A stretch of DNA of 64,000 nucleotides from Cohnella sp. AR92 (GCF_003990975.1 NZ_RZJR01000007.1:125079-189078); one strand, 5' to 3'; positions 1 to 9,471 are shown, counted from the first letter of the stretch. A program made the numbers and translations. The notes: generated by a model from the letters alone, not told the origin.

Positions 1-2
1 GC

Positions 3-263
3 GCACTCGACGTCGAGACCGAGAGGACGCTGTGGGAGCGGCTGTTCCGGGAACCGGACGTGACTTGCATCGCGGTATCGCATCGCCGGGCCGCGCTGGC
101 GCGGGCGGATCATATCCTGGTTCTGAAGGACGGCAGGGTGGAGGCCGAGGGCACGCTCGAAGAGCTGCTGGCGACGAGCGCCGAGATGCAGCTGCTGTGG
201 CAGGGCGAGGAAACCGCCGAGGAGAAGGAAGAGACAAGAAAGGCTGCGGAGAAGGTTCGATAA
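3..263 (+). CDS. ABC transporter ATP-binding protein, C-terminal fragment (cut by window edge)
   Basis: Only the last 86 residues are in the window. The fragment opens with the end of the Walker B/D-loop region (ALDVETE), followed about 20 residues later by the H-loop VSHRRAAL and the usual [16 protein letters not shown] strand-turn, so it is the end of an ABC nucleotide-binding domain. The tail after the domain is short and Glu/Lys-rich. The H-loop context resembles the exporter-type (permease-ATPase fusion) class, but substrate and partner genes lie outside the window. The family is clear; its role is not. Confidence 0.85.
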   Translation, partial: ALDVETERTLWERLFREPDVTCIAVSHRRAALARADHILVLKDGRVEAEGTLEELLATSAEMQLLWQGEETAEEKEETRKAAEKVR

Positions 264-574
264 CCTTCCCTGCAGCCTTATTCGTAGTAGTCATCGCTTG
301 ATCTTGATAACATTGGAGCACGTTTTCCAACGCACCTTCGCCAAATGTTCCAATCCGAATCTTACGGAAATCTGAGACCTTTACAGGCGCAGATTGGCGA
401 CTTTTTGATTTTAACGGAACTGGAAGCCCTTATTTTGACCTTAGCCACGCTCGTCGGGGCTAAAACACAATTTAAGCGTCGATTATTTCCGTAAGATTTC
501 AAAAAAGCACTTTTTCGAGGAGATAGCGGCTGTCATTTCCGTTAGCCGTAAGCCGATCCGATTTGGTTGGGAGC
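264..574. other. Non-coding stretch containing a MITE-like element
   Basis: No credible gene is seen between the ABC ATPase and the oxidoreductase stop. Most of the stretch is taken by the inverted-repeat element at 358-497, listed separately. A further copy of an end-like motif (ATTTCCGTTAG) lies at about 535-545. Confidence 0.6.
358..497. repeat. 140-bp element with perfect 14-bp terminal inverted repeats
   Basis: The ends are AATCTTACGGAAAT (358-371) and its exact reverse complement ATTTCCGTAAGATT (484-497). The interior is non-coding and contains a smaller inverted repeat, TTAGCC...GGGCTAA, around 440-462. This is the layout of a miniature inverted-repeat element. No target-site duplication is obvious at the flanks, and whether other copies exist cannot be judged from this window. 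Confidence 0.6.
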
Positions 575-1651
575 TTACAGGCTCCAGTCCAGCTTCACTT
601 CTCCGCCGGTACGGGAGGACTCGTAGATGGCGTCGATGATCAGGTTGCTGCGCAAGCCCGTCTCCGCCGAAGTCCAAGGTTCCTTGCCGTCCCGGACGCA
701 GTCCAGGAAGTGGCGGCTCAAGCGAACCCGCGCTCCCTCGTCTTCTTCCGGAGCGGACAGCTGAACATCGATAGCCTTATCGAAGCGCTCCGTCAAGTAC
801 TTGCCTTCGTTGCCGCGGAGGAACGCGCCTCCTTCCGTTCCCATCAGGTGCAGGAACGGAGTGCTGTCCGTGTCCATGTGGACCGCCCAGCTGACTTCGA
901 GCGTCAGCGAGGAGCCGTCTTCCATCTTGATGATCGCCGTCGCCAGGTCCTCGACATCGTAGACGCCGTTCCAATCCGGCTTGCCCCAATTGCCGATTCC
1001 CTTCTTGCGCGGACCGAATTCCGCGTAGGTCGAACCGTAGACCGAGACCGGCTTCGGCTCGCCCATCAGGTGGAAGGCAAGATCGAGCATATGAACGCCG
1101 ATATCGATCAGCGGGCCGCCGCCTGATTCCTCGTAACGGGTGAACCAGGTTCCCCAGCCCGGGATGCCCTTCCGGCGGTACCAGCCGGTCTTAGCCGTGT
1201 AGATCCGTCCAAGCTCGCCCCGGTCGATCTGCGATTTCACTTGCAAAGGGAGCCAGTCCCATCTCATCTGATGGGCGACCATGAGCTGCTTGCCGGAACG
1301 CTTCTGGGCGCGGACGATCTCCTTCGCCGCTTCCGCGTTCAAGCCCATCGGCTTCTCCAGCAGCACGTGCTTGCCGCTCTCCAGTGCCAGAATAGCCAGC
1401 GGAGCATGGCTCTTGTTCGGCACGGCCACGATGACCGCGTCCAAGTCATCGCGGGCGATGAGCTCCTCGGGAGTCCGAGAGACGGCGGAGATGCCGTATT
1501 CCTCCGCCCTGCTCTGGGCGAGCGGGAGGAATGCGTCCGTAATAGCGACGATCTCGCAGTCGCCCGCCAGCTTGCCGAATTCTTGAAGATGCACATTGCC
1601 GATGTTGCCCGCGCCGATCAGGCCGATGCGGATTTTGTTCGAGCTTGCCAT
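575..1651 (-). CDS. Gfo/Idh/MocA family NAD(P)-dependent oxidoreductase
   Basis: The 358-residue product starts with a Rossmann fold (IRIGLIGAGNIGNVHLQEF, residues 6-24) and carries the family EKPMGLN motif near residue 95, where the lysine is the conserved catalytic residue. The C-terminal half contains the alpha/beta domain with GGGPLIDIGVHMLDLA, typical of inositol- or sugar-dehydrogenase-like members. An upstream in-frame ATG at 1720 was rejected because GGAGG sits 10 nt before the ATG at 1651. It lies 120 bp downstream of pflA on the same strand but has no obvious functional link to it. The substrate is probably a sugar or cyclitol and is otherwise unknown. Confidence 0.85.
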   Translation of the reverse strand: MASSNKIRIGLIGAGNIGNVHLQEFGKLAGDCEIVAITDAFLPLAQSRAEEYGISAVSRTPEELIARDDLDAVIVAVPNKSHAPLAILALESGKHVLLEKPMGLNAEAAKEIVRAQKRSGKQLMVAHQMRWDWLPLQVKSQIDRGELGRIYTAKTGWYRRKGIPGWGTWFTRYEESGGGPLIDIGVHMLDLAFHLMGEPKPVSVYGSTYAEFGPRKKGIGNWGKPDWNGVYDVEDLATAIIKMEDGSSLTLEVSWAVHMDTDSTPFLHLMGTEGGAFLRGNEGKYLTERFDKAIDVQLSAPEEDEGARVRLSRHFLDCVRDGKEPWTSAETGLRSNLIIDAIYESSRTGGEVKLDWSL

Positions 1652-1771
1652 GATAGAATAGCCTCCGTTGCCGTTAGGATAGCGTGCCATTGCCTTATTG
1701 CGTTGATATACCGCTATCATACTGCATGGAGGGGGGCGAATCGATGTTCGATTTTGCCGTATTTATATTCC

Positions 1772-2518
1772 TCATGGGCATGCTTGCCGGACCGAACGTT
1801 CCGCCGCTTCCACGATGCTTCTCGCCCGGCGAACCTCTTCCTCGCCCGGAGACGGCACCCCTTCCAGCGGATATTCCTTGCCGAGCTGCGCCCACTTGTA
1901 GACTCCCATTCGATGGTAGGGCAGCAGCTCGAGCTTGGTCACGTTGCTCAGCTCGCCGATGAATCGGCCGAGCTTGGTCAAATCCTCGTAATCGTCCGTG
2001 ATGCCGGGAACGAGCACCCGGCGCACCCAGACTTCCCGCTTCCGTTCGGCGAGACTTCTGGCGAATGCCAGAATCCGTTCGTTCGGCTGGCTGGTCAGAG
2101 CGATATGGCGCTCGCTGTCCATCAGCTTCAGATCGAGCAGCACCAGATCCGTCGCGTCGAGCAGGCCTTCCGCGTGCCGAGGATCGCAGAACCCGGAGGA
2201 ATCCAGCGCCGTGTGAAGACCCCAGCGTCGCTTGCACGCCTCGAACAAGCGGGCGACGAACGGAGCTTGCAGCGTCGGCTCTCCTCCCGTCACGGTAATT
2301 CCCCCGCCCGACCTGACGTAGTACGGAACGTAGGGCTCGATCTCCGCGAGCACTTCTTCCACCGACAGCAAGGATCCTCCATCCGTGCTCCAAGTATCCG
2401 GATTATGGCAGTATCCGCATTGCAGGGCGCAGCCTTGCATGAACAGAACGAAGCGAATGCCGGGACCGTCAACGGTACCGAAGGTGTCTATCGAATGAAT
2501 GCGTCCCTTGGAATGCAT
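1772..2518 (-). CDS. pflA: Pyruvate formate-lyase activating enzyme (radical SAM)
   Basis: PflA uses S-adenosylmethionine and a [4Fe-4S] cluster to install the glycyl radical on PflB. The 248-residue length is normal for the family. The cluster-binding CxxxCxxC motif appears as GCALQCGYCHN around residue 30, preceded by the TVDGPGIR substrate-proximal motif of glycyl-radical activases. The TGGEPTL motif for SAM binding is also present. The start has GGGAG 5 nt upstream. It follows pflB by 65 bp on the same strand, the standard pflB-pflA arrangement, so co-transcription and anaerobic expression are expected. Confidence 0.96.
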   Translation of the reverse strand: MHSKGRIHSIDTFGTVDGPGIRFVLFMQGCALQCGYCHNPDTWSTDGGSLLSVEEVLAEIEPYVPYYVRSGGGITVTGGEPTLQAPFVARLFEACKRRWGLHTALDSSGFCDPRHAEGLLDATDLVLLDLKLMDSERHIALTSQPNERILAFARSLAERKREVWVRRVLVPGITDDYEDLTKLGRFIGELSNVTKLELLPYHRMGVYKWAQLGKEYPLEGVPSPGEEEVRRARSIVEAAERSVRQACP

Positions 2519-2583
2519 ATCGGCTCCCGTCCCTTCTCTTGCCTTCTCGCTCTATCTCCCCCGCCGCTCTTCAGCGGAGAAGA

Positions 2584-4869
2584 TTACGCTTGTGCTCCCC
2601 CGATGCTTCCATGGAACGTTCGGTTGATGACGTCAAGCTGCTGCTCTCTCGTCAGCTTGATGAAGTTGACGGCGTAACCCGAGACGCGGATCGTGAGCTG
2701 CGGGTACTTCTCCGGATGCTCCATGGCGTCGAGCAGCTGTTCCCGGTGGAACACGTTCACGTTCAGATGGTGGCCCCCGACGACCGAGTACCCGTCCAGC
2801 AGCGACACCAGGTTCTCCTGACGAGCCTCAAGCTCTTTGCCGAGCGCCTTCGGGATGATCGAGAACGTGTTCGAGATCCCGTCCCGGCAGCTCTCGTAAG
2901 GAATCTTGGCGACCGATCCGAGAGAAGCGAGCGCTCCCTTGCGGTCGCGGCCGTGCATCGGGTTCGCGCCCGGAGCGAACGGTTCTCCCGCCTGGCGGCC
3001 GTCCGGCGTGCTGCCCGTCTTCTTGCCATAGACGACGTTGGACGTAATCGTCAGCACCGACAGCGTCGGAACCGAGTCGCGATAGGTCCGATGCTTGCGC
3101 AGCTTGGCGATGAACGTCTCCGCCAGCCAGACGGCGATGCCGTCCGCCCTGTCGTCGTTGTTGCCGTACTGAGGGTAATCGCCCTCGATCTCGAAGCCCG
3201 TCGCGATCCCCTGCTCGTTGCGGACCGCCTTCACCTTCGCGTACTTGATCGCGCTCAAGCTGTCGGCGACGACGGACAGGCCCGCGATGCCCGTGGCCAT
3301 CGTCCGCACGATCTCCCGGTCGTGCAGCGCCATCTCGATGCGCTCGTAGCAGTACTTGTCGTGCATGTAATGGATGACGTTAAGCGTGTTGATGTACAGC
3401 TCCGCCAACCATTCCATCACCTCGTCGTAACGGCTCATGACTTCGTCGTAGTCGAGCGCGTCCGAGGAGAGCGGCGCCGTCTTCGGCCCGACCTGGATGC
3501 CCAGCTTCTCGTCGACGCCTCCGTTGATCGCATAGAGCAGGGCCTTTGCGAGGTTGGCCCGGGCTCCGAAGAATTGCATCTGCTTGCCGATCCGCATGGC
3601 GGAGACGCAGCAGGCAATGCCGTAATCGTCGCCGAATTCGGGGCGCATGAGCTCGTCGTTCTCGTACTGGATCGAACTCGTCTCGATCGATACCTTCGCG
3701 CAGTACCGCTTGAACGCTTCCGGCAGCATCTCCGACCAGAGCACCGTCAAGTTAGGCTCCGGCGCGGGGCCGAGATTGTAGAGCGTATGAAGGAATCGGA
3801 AGGAATTGCGGGTGACGCGGGTCCGTCCGTCCAAGCCCATGCCGCCGATCGATTCCGTCACCCAGGTCGGATCGCCGCTGAACAGCTCGTTGTAGTCCGG
3901 CGTTCTCAGGAACTTCACCAACCGCAGCTTCATGACGAAGTGATCGACCAGCTCCTGCGCCTCCTGCTCCGTCAGCGTGCCTTCTTTCAGGTCCCTCTCG
4001 ATATAAATGTCGAGGAAGCTGGATACCCGCCCCAGGCTCATCGCCGCCCCGTTCTGTTCCTTGATCGCCGCCAGATAAGCGAAGTACAGCCACTGGAACG
4101 CTTCTCTGGCGTTTGCGGCCGGAGCCGAGATGTCGAAGCCGTAAGAAGCCGCCATGCTCTTCAATTCCTGCAGCGCGCGGATCTGCTCGGAGAGCTCCTC
4201 TCTTAGGCGGATAACCTCTTCCACCATCGGGCCCGTTTCCGATTCGACCAAATCGCGTTTCTTCTCCTTGATCAACTTGTCGACGCCGTACAGGGCGACG
4301 CGGCGATAGTCCCCGATGATGCGCCCGCGTCCGTAGGCATCCGGCAGCCCGGTAATGATCGCCGCCTTGCGGGCATTCCTCATCTCCGCCGTATACGCGT
4401 CGAACACGCCCTGATTATGAGTCTTCCGAACCTCGGTGAACAGCCTTTCGATATCCGCCGGCAGCGTATAACCGTATGCCTGGCACGCATCGGCCACCAT
4501 CCGGATGCCTCCGAACGGCTGAATCGACCGCTTCAGCGGTTCGTCGGTCTGAAGGCCGACGACCGTCTCCAGATTCCGATCGATGTAGCCCGGCTCATGA
4601 GACGTTATCGTGGATACGCGATCGACATCGACGTCCAGCACGCCGCCGTTCTCCCGCTCCCGCCGCATCAGCTCGAGCACCTGCGTCCACAGCGCTTCCG
4701 TCGCCTCCGTCGGAGGAGCGAGGAAGCCCTCGTCTCCTGCATATGGAGTGACGTTCAGCGCGATGAACCCGGCGACGTCGGTCTTCTCCGTCCACGGACC
4801 TTCGGCAAACCCCCGCCATGGATTGCCTTCCGTAAGAATTCTTCTGACTTCATCTTCTAGCTTGGACAT
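2584..4869 (-). CDS. pflB: Formate C-acetyltransferase (pyruvate formate-lyase)
   Basis: PflB converts pyruvate and CoA to acetyl-CoA and formate without oxygen. The 761-residue product has the adjacent active-site cysteines (GIACCVSAM, about residue 410) and, near the C terminus, the glycyl-radical loop RVSGYAVNF. Length and both motifs match full-length PFL. The start is preceded by GGAGGAAGGTCGC. It lies between adhE (122 bp upstream) and pflA (65 bp downstream), all on the minus strand, forming a fermentative block. Expression probably depends on Fnr (encoded at 8685) and possibly on transcription from the adhE promoter. Confidence 0.97.
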   Translation of the reverse strand: MSKLEDEVRRILTEGNPWRGFAEGPWTEKTDVAGFIALNVTPYAGDEGFLAPPTEATEALWTQVLELMRRERENGGVLDVDVDRVSTITSHEPGYIDRNLETVVGLQTDEPLKRSIQPFGGIRMVADACQAYGYTLPADIERLFTEVRKTHNQGVFDAYTAEMRNARKAAIITGLPDAYGRGRIIGDYRRVALYGVDKLIKEKKRDLVESETGPMVEEVIRLREELSEQIRALQELKSMAASYGFDISAPAANAREAFQWLYFAYLAAIKEQNGAAMSLGRVSSFLDIYIERDLKEGTLTEQEAQELVDHFVMKLRLVKFLRTPDYNELFSGDPTWVTESIGGMGLDGRTRVTRNSFRFLHTLYNLGPAPEPNLTVLWSEMLPEAFKRYCAKVSIETSSIQYENDELMRPEFGDDYGIACCVSAMRIGKQMQFFGARANLAKALLYAINGGVDEKLGIQVGPKTAPLSSDALDYDEVMSRYDEVMEWLAELYINTLNVIHYMHDKYCYERIEMALHDREIVRTMATGIAGLSVVADSLSAIKYAKVKAVRNEQGIATGFEIEGDYPQYGNNDDRADGIAVWLAETFIAKLRKHRTYRDSVPTLSVLTITSNVVYGKKTGSTPDGRQAGEPFAPGANPMHGRDRKGALASLGSVAKIPYESCRDGISNTFSIIPKALGKELEARQENLVSLLDGYSVVGGHHLNVNVFHREQLLDAMEHPEKYPQLTIRVSGYAVNFIKLTREQQLDVINRTFHGSIGGAQA

Positions 4870-4904
4870 GCGACCTTCCTCCTTCGCTCGAATCGTATGC
4901 GTTT

Positions 4905-5000
4905 AGCCTTGGCACTCGCTTCAGAACCTGTCTTGGAGCCTGCCTTGTGAATCGCTTTGCAACTTGCTTTAGAGCCTTCTTCGAGCCAACCTCAGAACCT
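4905..5000 (-). repeat. Degenerate 12-bp tandem repeat filling the adhE-pflB spacer
   Basis: Reading the plus strand from 4919, successive 12-mers (CTTCAGAACCTG, TCTTGGAGCCTG, CCTTGTGAATCG, CTTTGCAACTTG, CTTTAGAGCCTT, CTTCGAGCCAAC, then CTCAGAACCTGC) hold a 12-bp register and overlap the adhE stop. The units are clearly related but degenerate. Confidence 0.55.
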
Positions 5001-7598
5001 GCCGTAGAACGCGTCGCGATACACTTCCGCCAACTCGGTGACAAGCGGCATCTTCGGGTTGGCCGTCGTGCATTGATCCTCGAAGGCCCGATCCGCCAGC
5101 TCATCGACCCCTGCCTCGAACTCCGCCGGATCGAACCCCAGGTCGGCGAATTTCTCGGGGATTCCGAGCGAAGCGTTCAGCTTGCGGATCGCCCCGATCA
5201 AGCTGTTCACGCCTTCCTCCGTCGTCTTCGCGGGCAGCCCCAGCATGTGGGCGATCTCCGCGTAGCGAAGGTCGGCGATGTAGCGGCCGTACTTCGGGAA
5301 CGAGGCGAACTTGGTCGGTTTCTGGGCGTTATACTTGATGACGTGGGGCATCAGGATCGCGTTCGTCCGGCCGTGCGCCGTATGGTACCGTCCGCCCCAC
5401 TTGTGCGCGAGCGAGTGATTGATCCCGAGAAAAGCATTCGCGAAAGCCATTCCGGCAATCGTCGAAGCGTTGTGCATTTTCTCGCGGGCAAGCTTGTCGG
5501 CGGTATGGAACGAGCTCTCCAGATTGTCGAACACGAGCCGAATCGCCTGCAGCGCCAGACCGTCCGTATAGTCGTTCGCCATGACGGACACGTAAGCCTC
5601 GATGGCGTGCGTCAGAACGTCCATCCCCGTATCCGCGACCGCCGTCTTCGGCAGCGAGTAGACGAATTCCGGATCGATAATGGCCACGTCCGGCGTCAAC
5701 TCGTAGTCGGCGAGCGGGTACTTCGTATTGCCCTTGTTCTTGTCGGTGATAACCGCGAACGAGGTCACCTCCGAGCCCGTGCCCGAAGTCGTCGGAATCG
5801 CCACGAACTTCGCCTTGCGCCCGAGCCGGGGATACTTGTATACCCGCTTGCGGATATCCAGGAACTTCTGCTTCAGGTAATCGAAGCTGGTGTCCGGGTA
5901 TTCGTAGAACAGCCACATCGCCTTCGCCGCGTCCATCGGCGAGCCTCCGCCCAGAGCGATGATGCAGTCCGGCTTGAAGGAAGCCATCAGGGCCGTCCCT
6001 CTCTCCACCGTATCCGTCGAAGGGTCGGGCTCGACGTCGGAGAAGATCTCCAGATAGACGGGATTCTGCCGCTTGCGGAGATAATACTCGAGCTTCTCGA
6101 CATAACCGAGCTTTACCATCATCGGATCGGTGACGATCATGATCCTCGAGATGTCGGGCATTTTCTCCAAATACTGGGTCGCCCCTCTCTCGAAGTAAAC
6201 CTTCGGCGGAACCTTGAACCACTGCATGTTGACGGTACGCCTTGCCACTCTTTTCACGTTGATCAGATTGACCGCAGACACGTTCGAGGTCGTGGAATTG
6301 TGCCCGTAAGAACCGCAGCCCAGCGTAAGAGAAGGCAGGTTCGTGTTATAGATGTCCCCGATCGCTCCGTGAGTGGACGGCGCGTTGACGATGACGCGGC
6401 CCGTCTGCAATCGGGCGGCGAATGCCCGAATGACCTCCTCGTTGCCGCTGTGGATGACCGAAGAGTGTCCCATGCCGCCGTAAGCGACGACTTCGGCCGC
6501 CCTTGCGATGCCTTCCTCGGAATTCTTCGCTTTATAGCAGGCAAGCACCGGGCTCAGCTTCTCCGCGGACAGCGGGTACGCTTCCCCGACCCCCTTCAGC
6601 TCGGCCACGAGGATCTTGGTTCCCGCGGGTACTTGAATGCCGGCCAGCTCGGCGATCTTGGCCGCGGACTGGCCGACGATCACGGCATTGACCGCGCATT
6701 TCTCCGGATTGATGACGAGCTTGGAGACGGCCTCGATCTCCGCGGCGTTCAGGAAGTAACAGCCGTTCTCTCTCATCAGCTCCTTGACTCTTCCATAGAC
6801 GGGCTCCTCTACGATAACCGCCTGCTCGGAAGCGCAGATCATGCCGTTATCGAACGTCTTCGACAGAATCAGATCGGTCACCGCCTGCTCCAGGTCGGCA
6901 GACTTCTCGATATAGCAAGGCACGTTGCCCGGACCGACGCCAAGCGCGGGCTTGCCGGTGCTGTACGCGGCCTTGACCATTGCCGAGCCCCCGGTTGCCA
7001 GCACGAGCGCCACGCCCGGATGGTTCATCAGCAAGCCGGTCGCTTCGACGGAAGGAGTCTCGATCCACTGAATGCAATGCTCCGGAGCTCCCGCTTTGAC
7101 CGCCGCGTCCCGAAGCGTGCGCGCCGCTTCCGAGCTGGAGCGCTGCGCCGACGGATGGAAAGCGAATATGATCGGGTTGCGGGTCTTCGCCGCGATCAGC
7201 GACTTGAACATCGTCGTGGAGGTCGGATTCGTCACGGGCGTCACGCCTGCGATAATGCCGACCGGTTCGGCGACCTCTTGGTAGCTCTCGTAAGGGTTAT
7301 CCTCGATAATGCCGACGGTCTTGCTGTACTTAATGCTGTGGTAGATGTACTCCGTAGCGAACAGATTCTTCGTGATTTTGTCTTCGTATACGCCGCGTCC
7401 CGTCTCGAGAACCGCCATCTTCGCCAGCTCCATGTGCCTCTCCAGCCCGGCAAGCGCCATCGCTTGCACGACCGCATCGACCTTCTCCTGGTCTAGGGAC
7501 AAATACGCTTCCTTCGCCAACCTCGCTCTTGCTACCAGCGCTTCGACTTCTTCGGCCGCTGTGGACTTCATGGGGGCCGCGCTCTCTTTAATAGCCAT
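4992..7598 (-). CDS. adhE: Bifunctional acetaldehyde-CoA/alcohol dehydrogenase
   Basis: AdhE reduces acetyl-CoA to acetaldehyde and then ethanol, regenerating NAD+. The 868-residue product has an N-terminal aldehyde dehydrogenase domain with the catalytic cysteine in NGMICASEQ (about residue 245) and a C-terminal iron-dependent alcohol dehydrogenase domain with GGGSPMDAAK and the metal-binding histidines in NHSLAHKWGG and HTAHG. Family length is about 860-890. The ATG at 7598 is chosen because GGAGGAG lies 7 nt upstream; a longer frame begins at 7631. An FNR/CRP-type palindrome lies 138 bp upstream. With pflB and pflA it forms the anaerobic fermentation block. Confidence 0.97.
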   Translation of the reverse strand: MAIKESAAPMKSTAAEEVEALVARARLAKEAYLSLDQEKVDAVVQAMALAGLERHMELAKMAVLETGRGVYEDKITKNLFATEYIYHSIKYSKTVGIIEDNPYESYQEVAEPVGIIAGVTPVTNPTSTTMFKSLIAAKTRNPIIFAFHPSAQRSSSEAARTLRDAAVKAGAPEHCIQWIETPSVEATGLLMNHPGVALVLATGGSAMVKAAYSTGKPALGVGPGNVPCYIEKSADLEQAVTDLILSKTFDNGMICASEQAVIVEEPVYGRVKELMRENGCYFLNAAEIEAVSKLVINPEKCAVNAVIVGQSAAKIAELAGIQVPAGTKILVAELKGVGEAYPLSAEKLSPVLACYKAKNSEEGIARAAEVVAYGGMGHSSVIHSGNEEVIRAFAARLQTGRVIVNAPSTHGAIGDIYNTNLPSLTLGCGSYGHNSTTSNVSAVNLINVKRVARRTVNMQWFKVPPKVYFERGATQYLEKMPDISRIMIVTDPMMVKLGYVEKLEYYLRKRQNPVYLEIFSDVEPDPSTDTVERGTALMASFKPDCIIALGGGSPMDAAKAMWLFYEYPDTSFDYLKQKFLDIRKRVYKYPRLGRKAKFVAIPTTSGTGSEVTSFAVITDKNKGNTKYPLADYELTPDVAIIDPEFVYSLPKTAVADTGMDVLTHAIEAYVSVMANDYTDGLALQAIRLVFDNLESSFHTADKLAREKMHNASTIAGMAFANAFLGINHSLAHKWGGRYHTAHGRTNAILMPHVIKYNAQKPTKFASFPKYGRYIADLRYAEIAHMLGLPAKTTEEGVNSLIGAIRKLNASLGIPEKFADLGFDPAEFEAGVDELADRAFEDQCTTANPKMPLVTELAEVYRDAFYGRF

Positions 7599-7735
7599 GG
7601 CTTCTCTCCTCCAGAGAAAACAGAATGACAACCTCGGAACAAGCGCGCGCTTCTGTAACGTTGGCAGATCCGGATGCCGATCGGTCGGCGCTTCTCATTC
7701 CCACCTTCAGATTAGTGGCCTCTTCCTTCTCCAAC

Positions 7736-7751
7736 TATGACAAGGATCACA
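7736..7751 (-). promoter_or_regulatory. FNR/CRP-type operator upstream of adhE
   Basis: TATGA-N6-TCACA matches the Bacillus Fnr/CRP consensus TGTGA-N6-TCACA at nine of ten arm positions. It sits 138 bp upstream of adhE, and an Fnr gene lies 0.9 kb away. The redox regulator Rex binds a related TTGTGA-type palindrome and is the main alternative. Confidence 0.6.
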
Positions 7752-7794
7752 TTCGCGAAACTTAAGCTCCTGCCCGCCTTCATTCCGCCTCAAG

Positions 7795-8409
7795 CTAGAG
7801 ACTGGCCCCCCATCGCTTCTCGTCGGCGAACGGCGCAATAGGCGGAGCTTCGCCGCCGGCATGCTCCAGAAAGTCATAAGCAATCCCGTTCTGGACGAAT
7901 TCGCCCTCGGCGACTTCTCCCCACTCCAGGTGGAGAGGCAAGTCGGCGATCGTTGCCGTCCCCTCTTCGACCAGCGCGGCGATTCGCGGCGCGCATTCGC
8001 AGTCGTAGACGCCATGCAGCGGATGAGGCCCATCCTTGTCGGACGGCCAGACCGCCTCCAGCCTGCCGATAAGGCGCTTCAGCATGAGTCGCGCCGAGGC
8101 TGCGGACAGATTGGGCATGTCGCAGCCGACGACCCAGGCGTAGCGCTGCCGCGAGAGCGACAGTCCGGCCGCCAAGCCGCTAAGCGGCCCCCTTCCCGGC
8201 AGATAGTCGGAAACGATGCGAATCGGAGGGGACACGAGAGGCAGGTAGGACCGGGGCGAATCCGTCGCGATGATAATCTCCTGGCACAGCTCGCTCATGA
8301 TGCGGATTTGCCTCTCCAGCATCGTCTCTCCTTCGCATGGCATCAGCGCCTTGTTCCTTTGCCTCATGCTCCTGCCTTTCCCTCCGGCCAGAATGATTCC
8401 GCTCACCAT
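7795..8409 (-). CDS. mobA: Molybdenum cofactor guanylyltransferase
   Basis: MobA-type enzymes attach GMP to molybdopterin to form the guanine dinucleotide cofactor of enzymes such as nitrate reductase and formate dehydrogenase. The 204-residue product begins with the nucleotidyltransferase loop GIILAGGKGRSM followed by KALMP, and contains VVGCDMPNL, the metal-binding aspartate region. The P-loop lacks the common SRMG spelling (it reads RSMRQRNKA), so activity is inferred from the overall fold. The start at 8409 has GGGGAGG upstream. It is divergent from fnr, which fits anaerobic respiration. Confidence 0.85.
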   Translation of the reverse strand: MVSGIILAGGKGRSMRQRNKALMPCEGETMLERQIRIMSELCQEIIIATDSPRSYLPLVSPPIRIVSDYLPGRGPLSGLAAGLSLSRQRYAWVVGCDMPNLSAASARLMLKRLIGRLEAVWPSDKDGPHPLHGVYDCECAPRIAALVEEGTATIADLPLHLEWGEVAEGEFVQNGIAYDFLEHAGGEAPPIAPFADEKRWGASL

Positions 8410-8549
8410 GATCGACTTCGCCTCCCCATTCGCCCGAGCTTGCCTAAGACCGATCGATTCACGATAACCGCCGTCCTTTCTCCCCATTCTTTTGCTGAGC
8501 AGAATTGCGTTTGAATAGCTCTATTTAACGATGGCGTCCCCCCGCCGTC

Positions 8550-8565
8550 AGTGATTATTGTCATT
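8550..8565 (+). promoter_or_regulatory. Weak FNR-like site in the mobA-fnr divergent region
   Basis: AGTGA-N6-TCATT keeps the TGA/TCA core and spacing of the Fnr/CRP palindrome but matches only seven of ten arm bases. It lies between the divergent mobA and fnr starts, where autoregulation would be expected. A TATAAA at 8647-8652 could be the fnr -10 element. Confidence 0.3.
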
Positions 8566-8684
8566 CCTGTGTCCGCTAACGAGAAAATCAGGGAATTCCC
8601 CCGCGACATTCAGTCAATCCCCTCATAACCGTTCCGTGCCCGTTCCTATAAAATAGAATCATAAAGCCAAGGAGCGTGAATCGA

Positions 8685-9449
8685 ATGACCGCGATCGCCC
8701 AGAACGCGACTTTCCATAACCATAAGCAAGAGACCCGCCTCCCGGTATCCAACGAAGGCTTGCGCGGAACCGCCCGCAGCTTCTCCGCCGACAGCTTCGC
8801 CAAGCTCCAGGACATCATGTACCGCAAGCCGATCAAGAAAGGCACGGTGCTCTTCTGGGAAGGGGATCCCGCCGACAAGCTGATCTTCGTGCGCAGCGGG
8901 AGAGTTCGCATCACCAAGACCTCCGATGCGGGCCGCAACATGACGTTGTATCTGCTGCAACAAGGCGACCTGTACGGACAGCCGGAACCGTTCGCGAATC
9001 CGGTGCACGCCTTCAGCGCGGAAGTGCTCGAGGATGGGGAGATCGGGCTCATGCAGATGGCCGATTTGGAAGTGCTGCTCTGGCAGCATGGGGATCTTGC
9101 GATCGAGTTCATGAAGTGGATGGGACTCATGCATCGGATGACGCAGACCAAATTCCGCGATCTGATGCTGTACGGCAAGTCCGGAGCGCTTTGCTCGCTG
9201 CTTATCCGCCTGTGCAATTCCAACGGGGTCAAGGAGAAGGAAGGAACCTATATCACGCTGAAAATCAGCCACGCGGAGATGGCCGACATGATCGGAGCGA
9301 CGAGAGAGTGCGTAAACCGCATGCTGTCGGATCTGCGCAAGGAGAACGTATTGACCGTTCGCGACGGTCATATGCTCATCAAGGACATTCCGTACCTGCG
9401 CGGCGTCTGCCGCTGCGATCAATGCCCTCTGGAGATTTGCCGTCTATAG
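8685..9449 (+). CDS. fnr: Crp/Fnr family oxygen-sensing transcriptional regulator
   Basis: The 254-residue product has an N-terminal cyclic-nucleotide-binding-like domain, a long dimerisation helix and a C-terminal Crp-type HTH (ISHAEMADMIGATRECVNRMLSDL, residues about 199-222). After the HTH it carries CRCDQCPLEIC. The CxxC-x4-C spacing is that of Bacillus subtilis Fnr, in which three C-terminal cysteines plus an aspartate hold a [4Fe-4S] cluster. An in-frame GTG at 8676 is too close to the AAGGAG at 8669-8674, so the ATG at 8685 is chosen. It sits beside adhE/pfl and mobA, likely targets. Confidence 0.92.
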   Translation: MTAIAQNATFHNHKQETRLPVSNEGLRGTARSFSADSFAKLQDIMYRKPIKKGTVLFWEGDPADKLIFVRSGRVRITKTSDAGRNMTLYLLQQGDLYGQPEPFANPVHAFSAEVLEDGEIGLMQMADLEVLLWQHGDLAIEFMKWMGLMHRMTQTKFRDLMLYGKSGALCSLLIRLCNSNGVKEKEGTYITLKISHAEMADMIGATRECVNRMLSDLRKENVLTVRDGHMLIKDIPYLRGVCRCDQCPLEICRL

Positions 9450-9471
9450 GGCGATCTGCGAAAATAGGCAT

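Noticed and set aside
2539-4206. A 555-codon plus-strand open frame opposite pflB
   Set aside because: Antisense shadow of pflB; Arg/Leu/Val-rich, no ribosome site and no recognisable domain.
4946-4961. FNR site TGTGA-N6-TTGCA before pflB
   Set aside because: Only one arm is good, and the sequence is part of the 12-bp repeat, so it is probably coincidental.
4947-7496. An 849-codon plus-strand open frame opposite adhE
   Set aside because: It is antisense to a complete adhE with all motifs. Long antisense frames are common in high-GC genes with biased codons.
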